A DNA stretch of 64,000 bases from Chelatococcus reniformis (GTDB taxonomy: Bacteria; Pseudomonadota; Alphaproteobacteria; Rhizobiales; Beijerinckiaceae): contig NZ_BMGG01000001.1 of the NCBI RefSeq assembly GCF_014640075.1, positions 620,001 through 684,000 on the forward strand. Direction: 5' to 3'. Shown here one piece after another: positions 45,166 to 53,076 of this stretch. Position 1 is the stretch's first letter, and every line of letters begins with the position of its first letter. The position numbers and the translations under genes were made by a program. The notes below the pieces were generated by a model. That model ran no database searches and was not told the origin of the DNA. It was given only the letters and a program-made list of their open reading frames with translations.

Positions 45166-46335
45166 TTGAGCATCAACGGAGCGGCCTATATCGCCGGCAT
45201 CTACGAGCATCCCACACGCTTGGCCCAGGACAAGACCGTGGCCCAGCTGCATGCCGAAGTGGCCAAGGGCGCGCTCGACGACGCCGGCCTGACGCGCGCC
45301 GACGTGGACGGTTATTTCTGTGCCGGAGACGCGCCGGGCCTGGGACCGCTGTCCATGGCCGAGTACCTGGGCCTGAAGCTGCGTCATGTCGACTCCACGG
45401 AGACCGGCGGCTCGTCCTATGGCGTGCACGTGTCCCATGCGGCGCAGGCCATCGCCGCCGGCAAGTGCAGCGTCGCCCTGATCACGCTTGCCGGACGGCC
45501 CAAGGCCGAGGGCATGGCCACCGGCACGCGGCCGTTCGCCTTCCCGCCGGTGGTGCCGGACGCTCAGTTCGAGACGCCCTACGGCCCGGTCATCGCCAAC
45601 ATGTACGCCATGTGCGCCATGCGCCACATGTACCAGTTCGGCACCACGTCCGAGCAGCTCGCCTGGATCAAGGTGGCGGCCTCGCACCATGCCCAGCACA
45701 ATCCGCACGCGCTGCGACGGGAGGTGGTGACGGTGGAGGACGTGCTGGCCTCGCCCCTGATCGCCGACCCGCTGCACCGGCTCGATTGCTGCGTCATCAC
45801 CGACGGCGGCGGCGCCATCGTGGTGACGACGCCGGAGATCGCCAAGAGCCTCAAGCGGCCGCTGGTGAAGGTGCGCGGTGCGGGCGAGGCGCCCAAGCAC
45901 CTGAACGGGGGACGCGTCGACCTGACCTACACCGGCACGGCGGTGAGCGGCCCCATCGCGTTTGCGGAAGCGGGCGTCACCCCGGCCGACATCAAATATG
46001 CCTCAATCTACGACAGCTTCACCATATCCGTGCTCTTGCAGATCGAGGACCTCGGCTTCTGCGACAAGGGCGCCGGCGGCCGCTTCGTCGCCGACGGCAA
46101 CCTGATCTCGGGGGTCGGCATGCTGCCGTTCAACACCGACGGCGGCGGCCTGTGCAGCAACCATCCCGCCAACCGCGGCGGGCTGACCAAGGTGCTGGAG
46201 GCGGTGCGCCAGCTGCGCGGCGAGGCCCACCCCGCCGTGCAGGTGCGCAACTGCGACCTGGCGCTCGCCAACGGCACCGGCGGCTCGCTCGGCACCCGCC
46301 ACGGCGCCGCCACCGTCATCCTCGAGCGGGAGTGA
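45166..46335 (+). CDS. Thiolase-like (lipid-transfer/SCP-x type) protein, no canonical catalytic Cys
   Basis: A 389-residue thiolase-superfamily protein. It begins with TTG at 45166, with GGGAGAG seven bases upstream; no ATG fits. The N-x-x-C-A-S-G nucleophile segment of thiolases is replaced by TETGGSSYG, and the C-terminal GGSLGTRHGA also lacks the second Cys. Such variants pair with DUF35 proteins, for example Ltp2-type retro-aldolases and BbsAB. The next gene, four bases on, is exactly such a DUF35 protein. A C-C lyase or thiolase role on an acyl-CoA is plausible. Confidence 0.82.
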   Translation: MSINGAAYIAGIYEHPTRLAQDKTVAQLHAEVAKGALDDAGLTRADVDGYFCAGDAPGLGPLSMAEYLGLKLRHVDSTETGGSSYGVHVSHAAQAIAAGKCSVALITLAGRPKAEGMATGTRPFAFPPVVPDAQFETPYGPVIANMYAMCAMRHMYQFGTTSEQLAWIKVAASHHAQHNPHALRREVVTVEDVLASPLIADPLHRLDCCVITDGGGAIVVTTPEIAKSLKRPLVKVRGAGEAPKHLNGGRVDLTYTGTAVSGPIAFAEAGVTPADIKYASIYDSFTISVLLQIEDLGFCDKGAGGRFVADGNLISGVGMLPFNTDGGGLCSNHPANRGGLTKVLEAVRQLRGEAHPAVQVRNCDLALANGTGGSLGTRHGAATVILERE

Positions 46336-46339
46336 ACCG

Positions 46340-46732
46340 ATGTCCGATCAGCAACGCACCATTCCCGCCCCGGTGGCGAACGTCGAGACCAAGCCGTACT
46401 GGGACGCGGCGCGCGAAGGCCGGCTGCTGCTCAAGCGCTGCATCGCCTGCCACCAGCTCCACTTCTACCCCCGCGCGCTCTGCCCCTTCTGCTACGGCGA
46501 GACCGCCTGGGAGGAGGCGAGCGGCAACGGCCGCATCTACAGCTTCAGCATCACGCGCAAGGCGGCGCCGCCCTACGCCATCGCCTTCGTCACCCTGGAG
46601 GAAGGACCGACGATCATGAGCAACATCGTCGACATCCCGCTCGACGAGGTGCGCATCGGCCAGCGCGTGCGCGTCGTCTTCAAGCCGAGCGAGGACGGCC
46701 AGCCGGTGCCCATGTTCGCCCCGGCCGGTTGA
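46340..46732 (+). CDS. DUF35 zinc-ribbon/OB-fold partner of the thiolase-like protein
   Basis: A 130-residue protein with a rubredoxin-like zinc ribbon, Cys34-x2-Cys37 and Cys48-x2-Cys51, followed by an OB-fold (about 60-125). In characterised systems DUF35 proteins bind thiolase-like partners and help position the acyl-CoA. It starts four bases after the thiolase-like stop, so both are surely co-transcribed and likely form a complex. GGGAGTGAACCG precedes the ATG. Confidence 0.86.
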   Translation: MSDQQRTIPAPVANVETKPYWDAAREGRLLLKRCIACHQLHFYPRALCPFCYGETAWEEASGNGRIYSFSITRKAAPPYAIAFVTLEEGPTIMSNIVDIPLDEVRIGQRVRVVFKPSEDGQPVPMFAPAG

Positions 46733-46806
46733 CGGGCGGCGGCGGGCGGAGGCGCGCGCCGCCTCCGCCAGGCCGTCTGATCCGACTGGAACAGACACCC
46801 ATGCGG

Positions 46807-47019
46807 TTATTGCGGGGCCGTCTGTTGATAGAGCTTCGCACGCTGGGCATTGGTGAGGGGATAGAGCGACTGGCATTCCATGAAGTAGTCGCTGCCCGGC
46901 GCGCGGTTGCTCGGGTCGGCGCAGAGCGCGGCGAGTTGCTGCTGTCGGCTTTGGCCCGACGATTGGCACCCGGCGATGAGGCCGGCCGCGGCGGCGACGA
47001 ACAGGATACGCTTGATCAT
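46807..47019 (-). CDS. Small lipoprotein
   Basis: A 70-residue precursor. The hydrophobic signal (about 2-17) ends in the lipobox LIAGC, with Cys18 as the lipidated residue, giving a mature protein of about 53 residues. The mature part has two more Cys residues and is Gln-rich. AGGAGGAGTCCC lies before the ATG. There is no recognisable domain. Similar small alphaproteobacterial lipoproteins are usually annotated as hypothetical. It is divergent from the outer-membrane barrel gene. Confidence 0.8.
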   Translation of the reverse strand: MIKRILFVAAAAGLIAGCQSSGQSRQQQLAALCADPSNRAPGSDYFMECQSLYPLTNAQRAKLYQQTAPQ

Positions 47020-47461
47020 GGGACTCCTCCTGGACCTGGAGCGCTTCGTTTCGGCCTGAAGCGCGGTGGAGCGCTGGGGATGCGTAGGCCCGCGTTCGCG
47101 TTCCGGCGCACGCCAAGCTGTGGCTGGGCATTATGGCCCGTCCCTCAGGCCACACATGGATGAGCTTGTCGAGCCCTGTTCGGCGTTCGCCGGAGACGCG
47201 CGCCAAATGCGATACGGTGCCGGGGGCGGAGCCGACACCCCGCGTGCTCGCCCTCGCGTCGGCACCTGTGTCTTTCGCGCATCGCCTGGCAGATGATGTC
47301 GAAAACTTGGCGCATTTGCTCAAATGCCCGATGGGCCAACTGGTACTGTGGGCTGGGGCGGTCTCCTCCCCGGCCGGTGACCAGATCGAAGACGGCGCGC
47401 CCGCATTCGAGGTCTGTAACCGGCGATTGGTTGGGGCCTATACGCGAGGGAGGCTGGGCCG
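47020..47461. other. Long divergent intergenic region (lipoprotein / barrel gene)
   Basis: About 440 bp with no convincing gene. Open frames on both strands have no ribosome site or protein-like composition. It should hold promoters for both flanking genes. GAGGGAGG immediately before 47462 is the barrel gene's ribosome site. Imperfect GC-rich inverted stretches occur around 47060-47200, but none is striking. Confidence 0.4.
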
Positions 47462-48289
47462 ATGGACAACCAGAGCATGACTGCGCGCTTCCTACGACGA
47501 GCGCTGGCCGCTGCCGGCTGTGCCATGCTGGCCTGGACCGTGCAGCCCGTCGCGGCAACCGCCGCGGACCTGTCATGGGCCGCCGAGCCGGCCCCCGCGC
47601 CGCTGATGCCGGAATGGCGCTTTCAGCTCACCGGCTACGGCTGGGCCACGTCGATGACAGGGGACGTCGGCGTGAAGCACCTGCCGCCGGCGCAGGTCGA
47701 TGTGCCCTTCTCCAAGATCCTGAAGCATCTGGACGGCGGCCTGATGGGGTCGTTCCGGGCGACGAACGGCACCTGGACGGTGATGACCGATACGGTCTGG
47801 GCCAAGCTCTCCGACAAGACGGTGATCAACGCCGGCGGGGGCACCGGTGTCGAGCTCGGCATGCGCCAGCTCATCGCCAGCGCGCTCGTCGGCTACCGCC
47901 TGCCGATCGGCGCGCCCGACCTCGAGCTCAGCCTCACGGCCGGGGTGCGCTACCAGCGGCTCACCGTGACGACGAAGATCCAGCCGGGCTTTCTGCCCCT
48001 GTCGATCGATCGAAGCAGCGTCAAGCAATGGGCGGACCCGGTGTTCGGCCTGCTCGCCCATTACCGCATCAATGATCGCTGGTTCGTCAACGCGCTCGGC
48101 GACGTCGGCGGCTTCGGCGCCGGATCGCGGCTCACCGCCCAAGGCTTCGGCTCGGTCGGCTACATGTGGACGGCCAAGCTGTCGACGGCGCTCGGCTACC
48201 GCGCCATCTACACCGACTACAAGGACGGTGGCTTCGTTTACAAAGTGACGGAGCACGGCCCGTTCATGAGCGTCGCCTATCACTTCTGA
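47462..48289 (+). CDS. Outer-membrane beta-barrel protein
   Basis: A 275-residue precursor with a signal peptide (about 1-34, ending ATAAD). The mature part alternates polar and aromatic residues and ends MSVAYHF, with the C-terminal Phe used for barrel assembly. Repeated strand-like segments (GYGWATSMTGDVG, LTAGVRYQRLTV, GSVGYMWTAKLSTALGYRAIY) support a barrel of eight or more strands. The function is unknown. GAGGGAGG precedes the ATG. Confidence 0.75.
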   Translation: MDNQSMTARFLRRALAAAGCAMLAWTVQPVAATAADLSWAAEPAPAPLMPEWRFQLTGYGWATSMTGDVGVKHLPPAQVDVPFSKILKHLDGGLMGSFRATNGTWTVMTDTVWAKLSDKTVINAGGGTGVELGMRQLIASALVGYRLPIGAPDLELSLTAGVRYQRLTVTTKIQPGFLPLSIDRSSVKQWADPVFGLLAHYRINDRWFVNALGDVGGFGAGSRLTAQGFGSVGYMWTAKLSTALGYRAIYTDYKDGGFVYKVTEHGPFMSVAYHF

Positions 48290-48655
48290 GAACCGGGCGG
48301 GCGGCGGATAAGCCCTCCGAAGCCGGCCGCGATACCCGCAGCCGGCGGCGGCTGCCGTCGGCTGGCCACTCGAAAGCAGCGGGTCGGGCAATGCGGGGCC
48401 AAGAGCAAGCAGCGCTCAATTGTCACCCAGAGATCAACTTAAAGTAATTCTTTTCTATTTCCGGCGCACGCCGAGATGAATTTTCCAATGTGTACTTCCA
48501 CGTCGCGTTGAACGTTGAAACCGCGTGGCAGACCACTAACATCACCGCAAACAACAGCCGAGTGGTCGGGACGTGAGCTGAACATCACGAGGCCGAGGCA
48601 TGGCCGTCCGGATCCCGTTCGGATCGGAGCGTGCTCCGGTGCAGGAGGATCATGC
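48290..48655. other. Intergenic region before the CmcJ-like gene
   Basis: About 365 bp. A GC-rich imperfect hairpin near 48345-48370 (CAGCCGGCG facing CGTCGGCTG) may end the barrel transcript. An A/T-richer patch lies at 48420-48510. GCAGGAGGATC (48641-48651) is the downstream gene's ribosome site. No further gene is supported. Confidence 0.4.
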
Positions 48656-49498
48656 ATGTATATCGACGGAGTGGGTTCCGGGCCGGCGCGCTCGGTCACC
48701 GCCGAGCTGAACTTCATTCAGCCGACCGGCGAAAAGCCACGCAACTACACCTTCCAGCCGCCCGGCGGCGACCCGGGCCCCAACTATGGGAACGAAGCCC
48801 ATGCGGTCGAGATCCGCGATCTGCGCGGGCGCGAGACCGACCCGACGCTCGACCGCGAAGGCTTTGCAGTGGTGCGGCACGCCAGCGTGGAGCGCGAGTT
48901 CACGGAGGACAGCGTGACCCACGGGCCGTACTACGGTGAGAGCGAGGCGCTGCTGCGGGCGGCCACCGGCGCCGATCGCGTCTTCATCTTCGACCACACC
49001 ATCCGCCGGCATATCCCCGGCAGCCCGGATCGGCGGGCCGACGGGCCGCGCCAGCCGGTGACGCGCGTGCACGTCGACCAGACGCCCAAGTCGGGCGCGG
49101 CGCGGGTTTTCCTGCATCTGGGTGACGAGGCGCAGGCGCTGTCACGCGGCCGCGTCCGCATCGTCAACCTGTGGCGGCCGATCCGCGGCCCGGTGCTCGA
49201 TCGGCCGCTCGCCGTCGCCGACGCGCGCAGCGTCGCCGCGGACGACCTGGTGCCCACCGATCTGATCTATCCCGACCGCGTCGGCGAGACCTATTCGGTC
49301 AAGTTCAATCCGGCTCAGGCCTGGTTCTATGTCTCGGCCATGCAGCCCGACGAGGTGCTGCTGCTGAAGTGCTACGACAGCGCCGTCGACGGACGCGCGC
49401 GCTTCGCCCCGCACACGGCGTTCATCGCGCCCGACATCCCGGCCGTCGCCAAGCCGCGCGAGAGCATCGAGATCCGGGCGCTGGTCTTCGGCGGCTGA
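48656..49498 (+). CDS. CmcJ/NvfI-like Fe(II)/2-oxoglutarate-type oxygenase
   Basis: A 280-residue protein matching the CmcJ/AsaB/NvfI family. The facial-triad pattern is visible: His139-x-Asp141 in RVHVDQTP and His253 in FAPHTAF. NLWRPIRGPVLDRPLAVAD is the family's most conserved block. Fungal relatives act on secondary metabolites; the bacterial substrate is unknown. The ATG at 48656 lies seven bases after AGGAGG. It stands alone between two non-related genes. Confidence 0.8.
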   Translation: MYIDGVGSGPARSVTAELNFIQPTGEKPRNYTFQPPGGDPGPNYGNEAHAVEIRDLRGRETDPTLDREGFAVVRHASVEREFTEDSVTHGPYYGESEALLRAATGADRVFIFDHTIRRHIPGSPDRRADGPRQPVTRVHVDQTPKSGAARVFLHLGDEAQALSRGRVRIVNLWRPIRGPVLDRPLAVADARSVAADDLVPTDLIYPDRVGETYSVKFNPAQAWFYVSAMQPDEVLLLKCYDSAVDGRARFAPHTAFIAPDIPAVAKPRESIEIRALVFGG

Positions 49499-49630
49499 GC
49501 GCCGGCTCCCACGGCATGGCCGGACCGGAGGGTCGGGCCATCGATTGCCGAAGCAAGTCTCTCCGATCGGGCAGAACTCCTCGATCGGGGAGAAGCGCTC
49601 GTGGCCGGAGCCGGATGGTGGCGGTGGGCC

Positions 49631-50032
49631 TCAGTCCACGACGGCGATGGCCTCGATCTCGACGAGCCACTCCGGCAGCGCCAGCGCGCTGACGCCGACC
49701 AGGGTGCTCGCCGGTGGCGGCCGGTCGGCGAAGAAGGGCGCGCGCGCCTGCCCCACGATGACCCGGTGCTCGGGTCTGTAGTTCACGACGTAGGTGGTGA
49801 TCTTGACGACGTCGGCGTAGCCGGCGCCGGCGGCGGCGAGGGCCAGGCCGACGTTGCGCATCACCTGCTTGGTCTGTGCGGCGAGGTCGCCCGCGCCGAC
49901 GAGCGCGCCGTGCTCGTCGATGGCGACCTGTCCGGCCGTGTAGATCGTGCGCGACCCGGACGCGGCGACGACCTGCGAGAAGGCCGGGTTGGGCAGCAGC
50001 CCTTCGGGGCGGGGATGCTCGAGTGTGCTCAT
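49631..50032 (-). CDS. Rid-family protein without the RidA arginine
   Basis: A 133-residue YjgF/YER057c/UK114-fold protein. The core reads PASTLVGVSALALPEWLVEIEAIA. In RidA the matching site is P-A-R-S/T, whose Arg binds the imine's carboxylate. Here the position is Ser, so ordinary 2-iminobutyrate deaminase activity is unlikely. It belongs with the divergent Rid subfamilies often linked to catabolic clusters. GGGAGGAG precedes the ATG. Confidence 0.82.
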   Translation of the reverse strand: MSTLEHPRPEGLLPNPAFSQVVAASGSRTIYTAGQVAIDEHGALVGAGDLAAQTKQVMRNVGLALAAAGAGYADVVKITTYVVNYRPEHRVIVGQARAPFFADRPPPASTLVGVSALALPEWLVEIEAIAVVD

Positions 50033-50156
50033 GGCGCGGTCTCCTCCCGGCGCTGATTGCGCGCCGAGCGCGGCGTTGCGCGCGTCGGGCCACGGCAGAC
50101 TATGCGCTCGGCGGCACGCGGCAAGAGGCGGCCATCACCGGGCGCGGGCCTGGACT

Positions 50157-51380
50157 TCACGTCACGCTTACGTCCGGCTGCGGCGGACGTTGCAGCAGGT
50201 TCACGCACGCGGCCATGCCGAGCAGCACCGGCGAGACCCAGAAGCCCGCAGCGATGCTGCCCGTCGCGTCCGAAATCGCGCCCGCCACAATCGGGCTGAC
50301 GGTCTGACCAAATGCGAACCCCACCGTCAGGAGAGAGATGGCCGCCGTCCACGCCGCGACCGGCAACTGGCGCTGCGCGACGATCGTGATCGATGTCGGG
50401 CCGGCGAGGAAGCTGCCCCCGAACAGGATCGCGGACACGAACATCGCCGCCGGGCCCGGGTGGACGAGGACGGGCAGAGCCCCCAGCATGGCCGTCGCGA
50501 AGACTACGGCCGGCCCGCGGCCTCCGTGAAACGATCCGAGAACGCGTCCCCATAGCAGCGTCGAGACGGCCGAGACGAGCCCGAGGACGAACCAGAACCA
50601 GATCGTCTGTTCACTGCTGCCGCCCTGGTTCTGCAACAGGGCGATAATGAACGTCATATAGCCGACGTAGCCGGCGCCGAAGAGCCCGTAACCGAGGAAC
50701 GTGGGCGCCAGCTGACGAAGTTCGCGGATTTTCAGCACGGCGGTGCTGCCGCCCACCGGCTCGGGCACGCCGCGCGCGGCCCACCAGGCAACCGGCAGCG
50801 CCGCGGCGCCCATGAGACCCAGCACGATCCATCCCGCGGGCCACCGCTGCACCCCGTTCTGCAGAACCATCGGGACGACTGCGCCCGCTAGGAGGAGGCC
50901 AATGCTGACGCCGGCAACATAAAGGCCGACCAGCGTGCCGCGCCGGCGCGGATTCTGCGCGGGGCAGATGGCGGCGACCAGCCCGGCGCCCAAGATGAAG
51001 GTGACCGCGGTCGAGATCCCACCAACGGTCCGCAGCGCGATGAGAACCGAGAAGCTGGCGGAGGCCGCCGTCAGCAGGAGAACCAGGACGCTGACTGCGA
51101 AGCCCGCGAGAAAGGCCCGGGCCGTGCCCCAGCGCTTGGCTGTCCAGGCCGCTGCGAGCGCACCCACGATGTAGCCGGCTCCGTTCGCCGTGTTCAGCGC
51201 GCCGGCTTCCACATAGGTCCACCCCAGATCGGCGCGCATCGGGGGCAGCAGCAGGCCATAGGCGAAGCGCGAGAACCCCAGGGCGACCGCCGCACCCGTG
51301 GACAGCCCCAGTGCCGTGATCAGCTCTTTACGGACATCGCTTCTGCTGTCGCTCAGCTTCCGGATGGCGTCGATCGTCAT
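50157..51380 (-). CDS. YbfB/YjiJ-family MFS transporter
   Basis: A 407-residue transporter with 12 predicted membrane segments. GFSRFAYGLLLPPMRADLGW near the N-terminus is typical for the YbfB group. A short charged N-terminal tail (about 1-20) precedes helix 1. It is divergent from a TetR gene with an operator region at 51461-51500. This suggests drug- or metabolite-inducible export; the substrate is unknown. Confidence 0.86.
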   Translation of the reverse strand: MTIDAIRKLSDSRSDVRKELITALGLSTGAAVALGFSRFAYGLLLPPMRADLGWTYVEAGALNTANGAGYIVGALAAAWTAKRWGTARAFLAGFAVSVLVLLLTAASASFSVLIALRTVGGISTAVTFILGAGLVAAICPAQNPRRRGTLVGLYVAGVSIGLLLAGAVVPMVLQNGVQRWPAGWIVLGLMGAAALPVAWWAARGVPEPVGGSTAVLKIRELRQLAPTFLGYGLFGAGYVGYMTFIIALLQNQGGSSEQTIWFWFVLGLVSAVSTLLWGRVLGSFHGGRGPAVVFATAMLGALPVLVHPGPAAMFVSAILFGGSFLAGPTSITIVAQRQLPVAAWTAAISLLTVGFAFGQTVSPIVAGAISDATGSIAAGFWVSPVLLGMAACVNLLQRPPQPDVSVT

Positions 51381-51460
51381 GGCTGGTGCCTTCGTGACGC
51401 GGCCGCCATGCGGCCATGCTTCACCTCACGGCGGCGATGAACGGGCAACTCCGCCAATTC

Positions 51461-51500
51461 TTGACATCACGTCTAAAATCATATTAATGACATAGCGTCA
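51461..51500. promoter_or_regulatory. Tandem TetR operators in the divergent MFS/TetR promoter
   Basis: TGACATCACGTC (51462-51473) and TGACATAGCGTCA (51488-51500) are direct copies 26 bp apart; the second is itself TGAC-N5-GTCA. A plus-strand promoter overlaps them: TTGACA (51461-51466) and TATTAA (51482-51487), 15 apart. The region is A/T-rich compared with its surroundings. The adjacent TetR protein is the obvious ligand, by location only. Confidence 0.6.
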
Positions 51501-51556
51501 AATATTTTTCGCGCCGTATCCGGAGGCGGGTCCGGCCGAGGAGGGAATGGGGGACC

Positions 51557-52189
51557 GTGCGACCGCGAGAGTTCGACCACGACGACGTCCTGCGCATCGC
51601 GTTCGATCACTTTTGGCGCAAGGGGATCCGCGGATCGTCGCTCTCGGACATCGCGCGTGACGCGGGCGTCCAACGCGGCAGCCTCTACAACGCGTTTGGC
51701 AGCAAGGAGGCCCTGTTTCTCTGCGCCTATGAGCGCTATTCCGCCGAGTATCTGGGATCTGTCGAAGCGGCGCTCGGCTCCGGGACGCTGCGAGAGCGCC
51801 TCACGGCCTTTTTCGAGCTCACCATCAGCAACTTCCGCTCCGGCTCGCCTCCGCGCGGATGCCCCACCACGCGGGGCCTGATGGAGTTGGCGCCGGCCGA
51901 AGGTCAAGGCCGCGACGCGGACGCCCGGCAGGCCTTCGCGGCGCTGATGACCCGCATCATCGCGCGGCTCCGGGACGCCCTGTCGCAAGGCACCGCGCGC
52001 GGCGAGTTCAAGGGAGCCGCCGAGGTCGCCGCGCTCCACATTGCGACCGTTGCGCGCGGATTGGCCGTGGTCGAACGCGCCTTTGCCGACGAAGCCCAGC
52101 TTCGGAGGATCGCCGCGCACACGGTCGACCTCGTGCTCGGCGAACGGAGCCCCTGTCGCGGCCGCCCAAAGGGGCGGCCCACGCCCTAG
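51557..52189 (+). CDS. TetR-family regulator of the adjacent MFS transporter
   Basis: A 210-residue regulator starting at GTG (51557) after GAGGGAATGGGGG. The HTH is at about 12-58 (GSSLSDIARDAGVQRGSLYNAFGSKEALF). The C-terminal domain resembles the AcrR/NemR-type TetR_C. Cys100 in PRGCPTTRG is a conserved position in some redox- or electrophile-sensing TetR proteins. It probably represses itself and the MFS gene. The final TAG is the first three bases of the TAGAG-ended repeat. Confidence 0.86.
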   Translation: MRPREFDHDDVLRIAFDHFWRKGIRGSSLSDIARDAGVQRGSLYNAFGSKEALFLCAYERYSAEYLGSVEAALGSGTLRERLTAFFELTISNFRSGSPPRGCPTTRGLMELAPAEGQGRDADARQAFAALMTRIIARLRDALSQGTARGEFKGAAEVAALHIATVARGLAVVERAFADEAQLRRIAAHTVDLVLGERSPCRGRPKGRPTP

Positions 52190-52290
52190 AGTATTTCCGC
52201 GTTTCTTCGAATCGCCGAAATGCTCTATCTGTTTGATATGTCGCGTTTTCGTCACGCGAACCGGCGTCCACTTCGCTCGAAAGCGCTCTA
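52187..52290 (-). repeat. TAGAG-ended intergenic repeat, copy 2
   Basis: Reverse-complement copy of 12416-12484, longer by about 35 bases in the middle. Its ends are TAGAG on either strand. The left end supplies the TAG stop of the TetR gene, the right end (read on minus) the TAG stop of the ABC ATPase gene. It thus fills the whole gap between two convergent genes. Confidence 0.82.
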
Positions 52291-53076
52291 ATCCGGCACC
52301 CCGAGCAGGGCCAGGATCTCACGCCGGGCCTGGATCAGGGCCGGGTCGTCGCGATGGCGGGGGTAGGGCCGGTCGAAGCGGATATCGGCCTTGATGCGGG
52401 CCGGCCGCTCGCTGAAGACGATGACGCGCTCGGCCAGGATGAGGGCCTCCTCCACGTCGTGCGTCACCAGGAGGGCGGTGAAGCGGGCCCTCTGCCAGAG
52501 CTGCACCAGCTCCGCCTGCATGGCCAGGCGCGTGAGGGAATCGAGCTTGCCCAGAGGCTCGTCGAGGATCAGCAGGCTCGGCTCGTTGACCAGCGCGCGG
52601 GCCAGCGCCACGCGCTGGGCCATGCCGCCGGAGAGCTGGTGCGGATAGGCGTTCTCGAAACCGGAGAGGCCGACGAGATCCAGGGCCTCGCCGATCCGCG
52701 ACGCCTGGGTCTTGAGCAGGCCTTGCGCCTCCAGGCCGAGCGCCACGTTGGCCCTCACGGTCCGCCAGGGGAACAACGTCGGATCCTGGAACACCACGAC
52801 GCGCGAGGGATGCGGCCCGGCGATCGGGCGGCCGTCGGTGACAAGGCCACCGGACGAGGGCGGCTCCAGGCCGGCGACCAGGCGCAGCAGGGTGGACTTG
52901 CCGCAGCCGCTGGGGCCGAGCAACGCCACGAACTGCCCCGGCTCGACCGTGAAGCTCACATCCTCGAGCACCGGCAGCGGCGCGCCTTCGAGCGCGAAGG
53001 CGTGGCTGACGTGACGCACGTCGAGCGTGCTACCGGCGCTTCCACCGGCGTCGCGGACACGGGCGGAGGCTACCAT
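52288..53076 (-). CDS. SsuB/TauB-type ABC transporter ATPase
   Basis: A 262-residue ATPase. Walker A is GPSGCGKST (54-62), FQDPTLFPWRTV forms the Q loop, the signature is LSGGMAQRVALARAL, and Walker B LLILDEPLGKLD. These match the nitrate/sulfonate/taurine group. It overlaps the permease stop by seven bases. An ATG at 53076 gives the usual N-terminus. The stop codon lies in the intergenic repeat, which appears to define the 3' end. Confidence 0.88.
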   Translation of the reverse strand: MVASARVRDAGGSAGSTLDVRHVSHAFALEGAPLPVLEDVSFTVEPGQFVALLGPSGCGKSTLLRLVAGLEPPSSGGLVTDGRPIAGPHPSRVVVFQDPTLFPWRTVRANVALGLEAQGLLKTQASRIGEALDLVGLSGFENAYPHQLSGGMAQRVALARALVNEPSLLILDEPLGKLDSLTRLAMQAELVQLWQRARFTALLVTHDVEEALILAERVIVFSERPARIKADIRFDRPYPRHRDDPALIQARREILALLGVPD

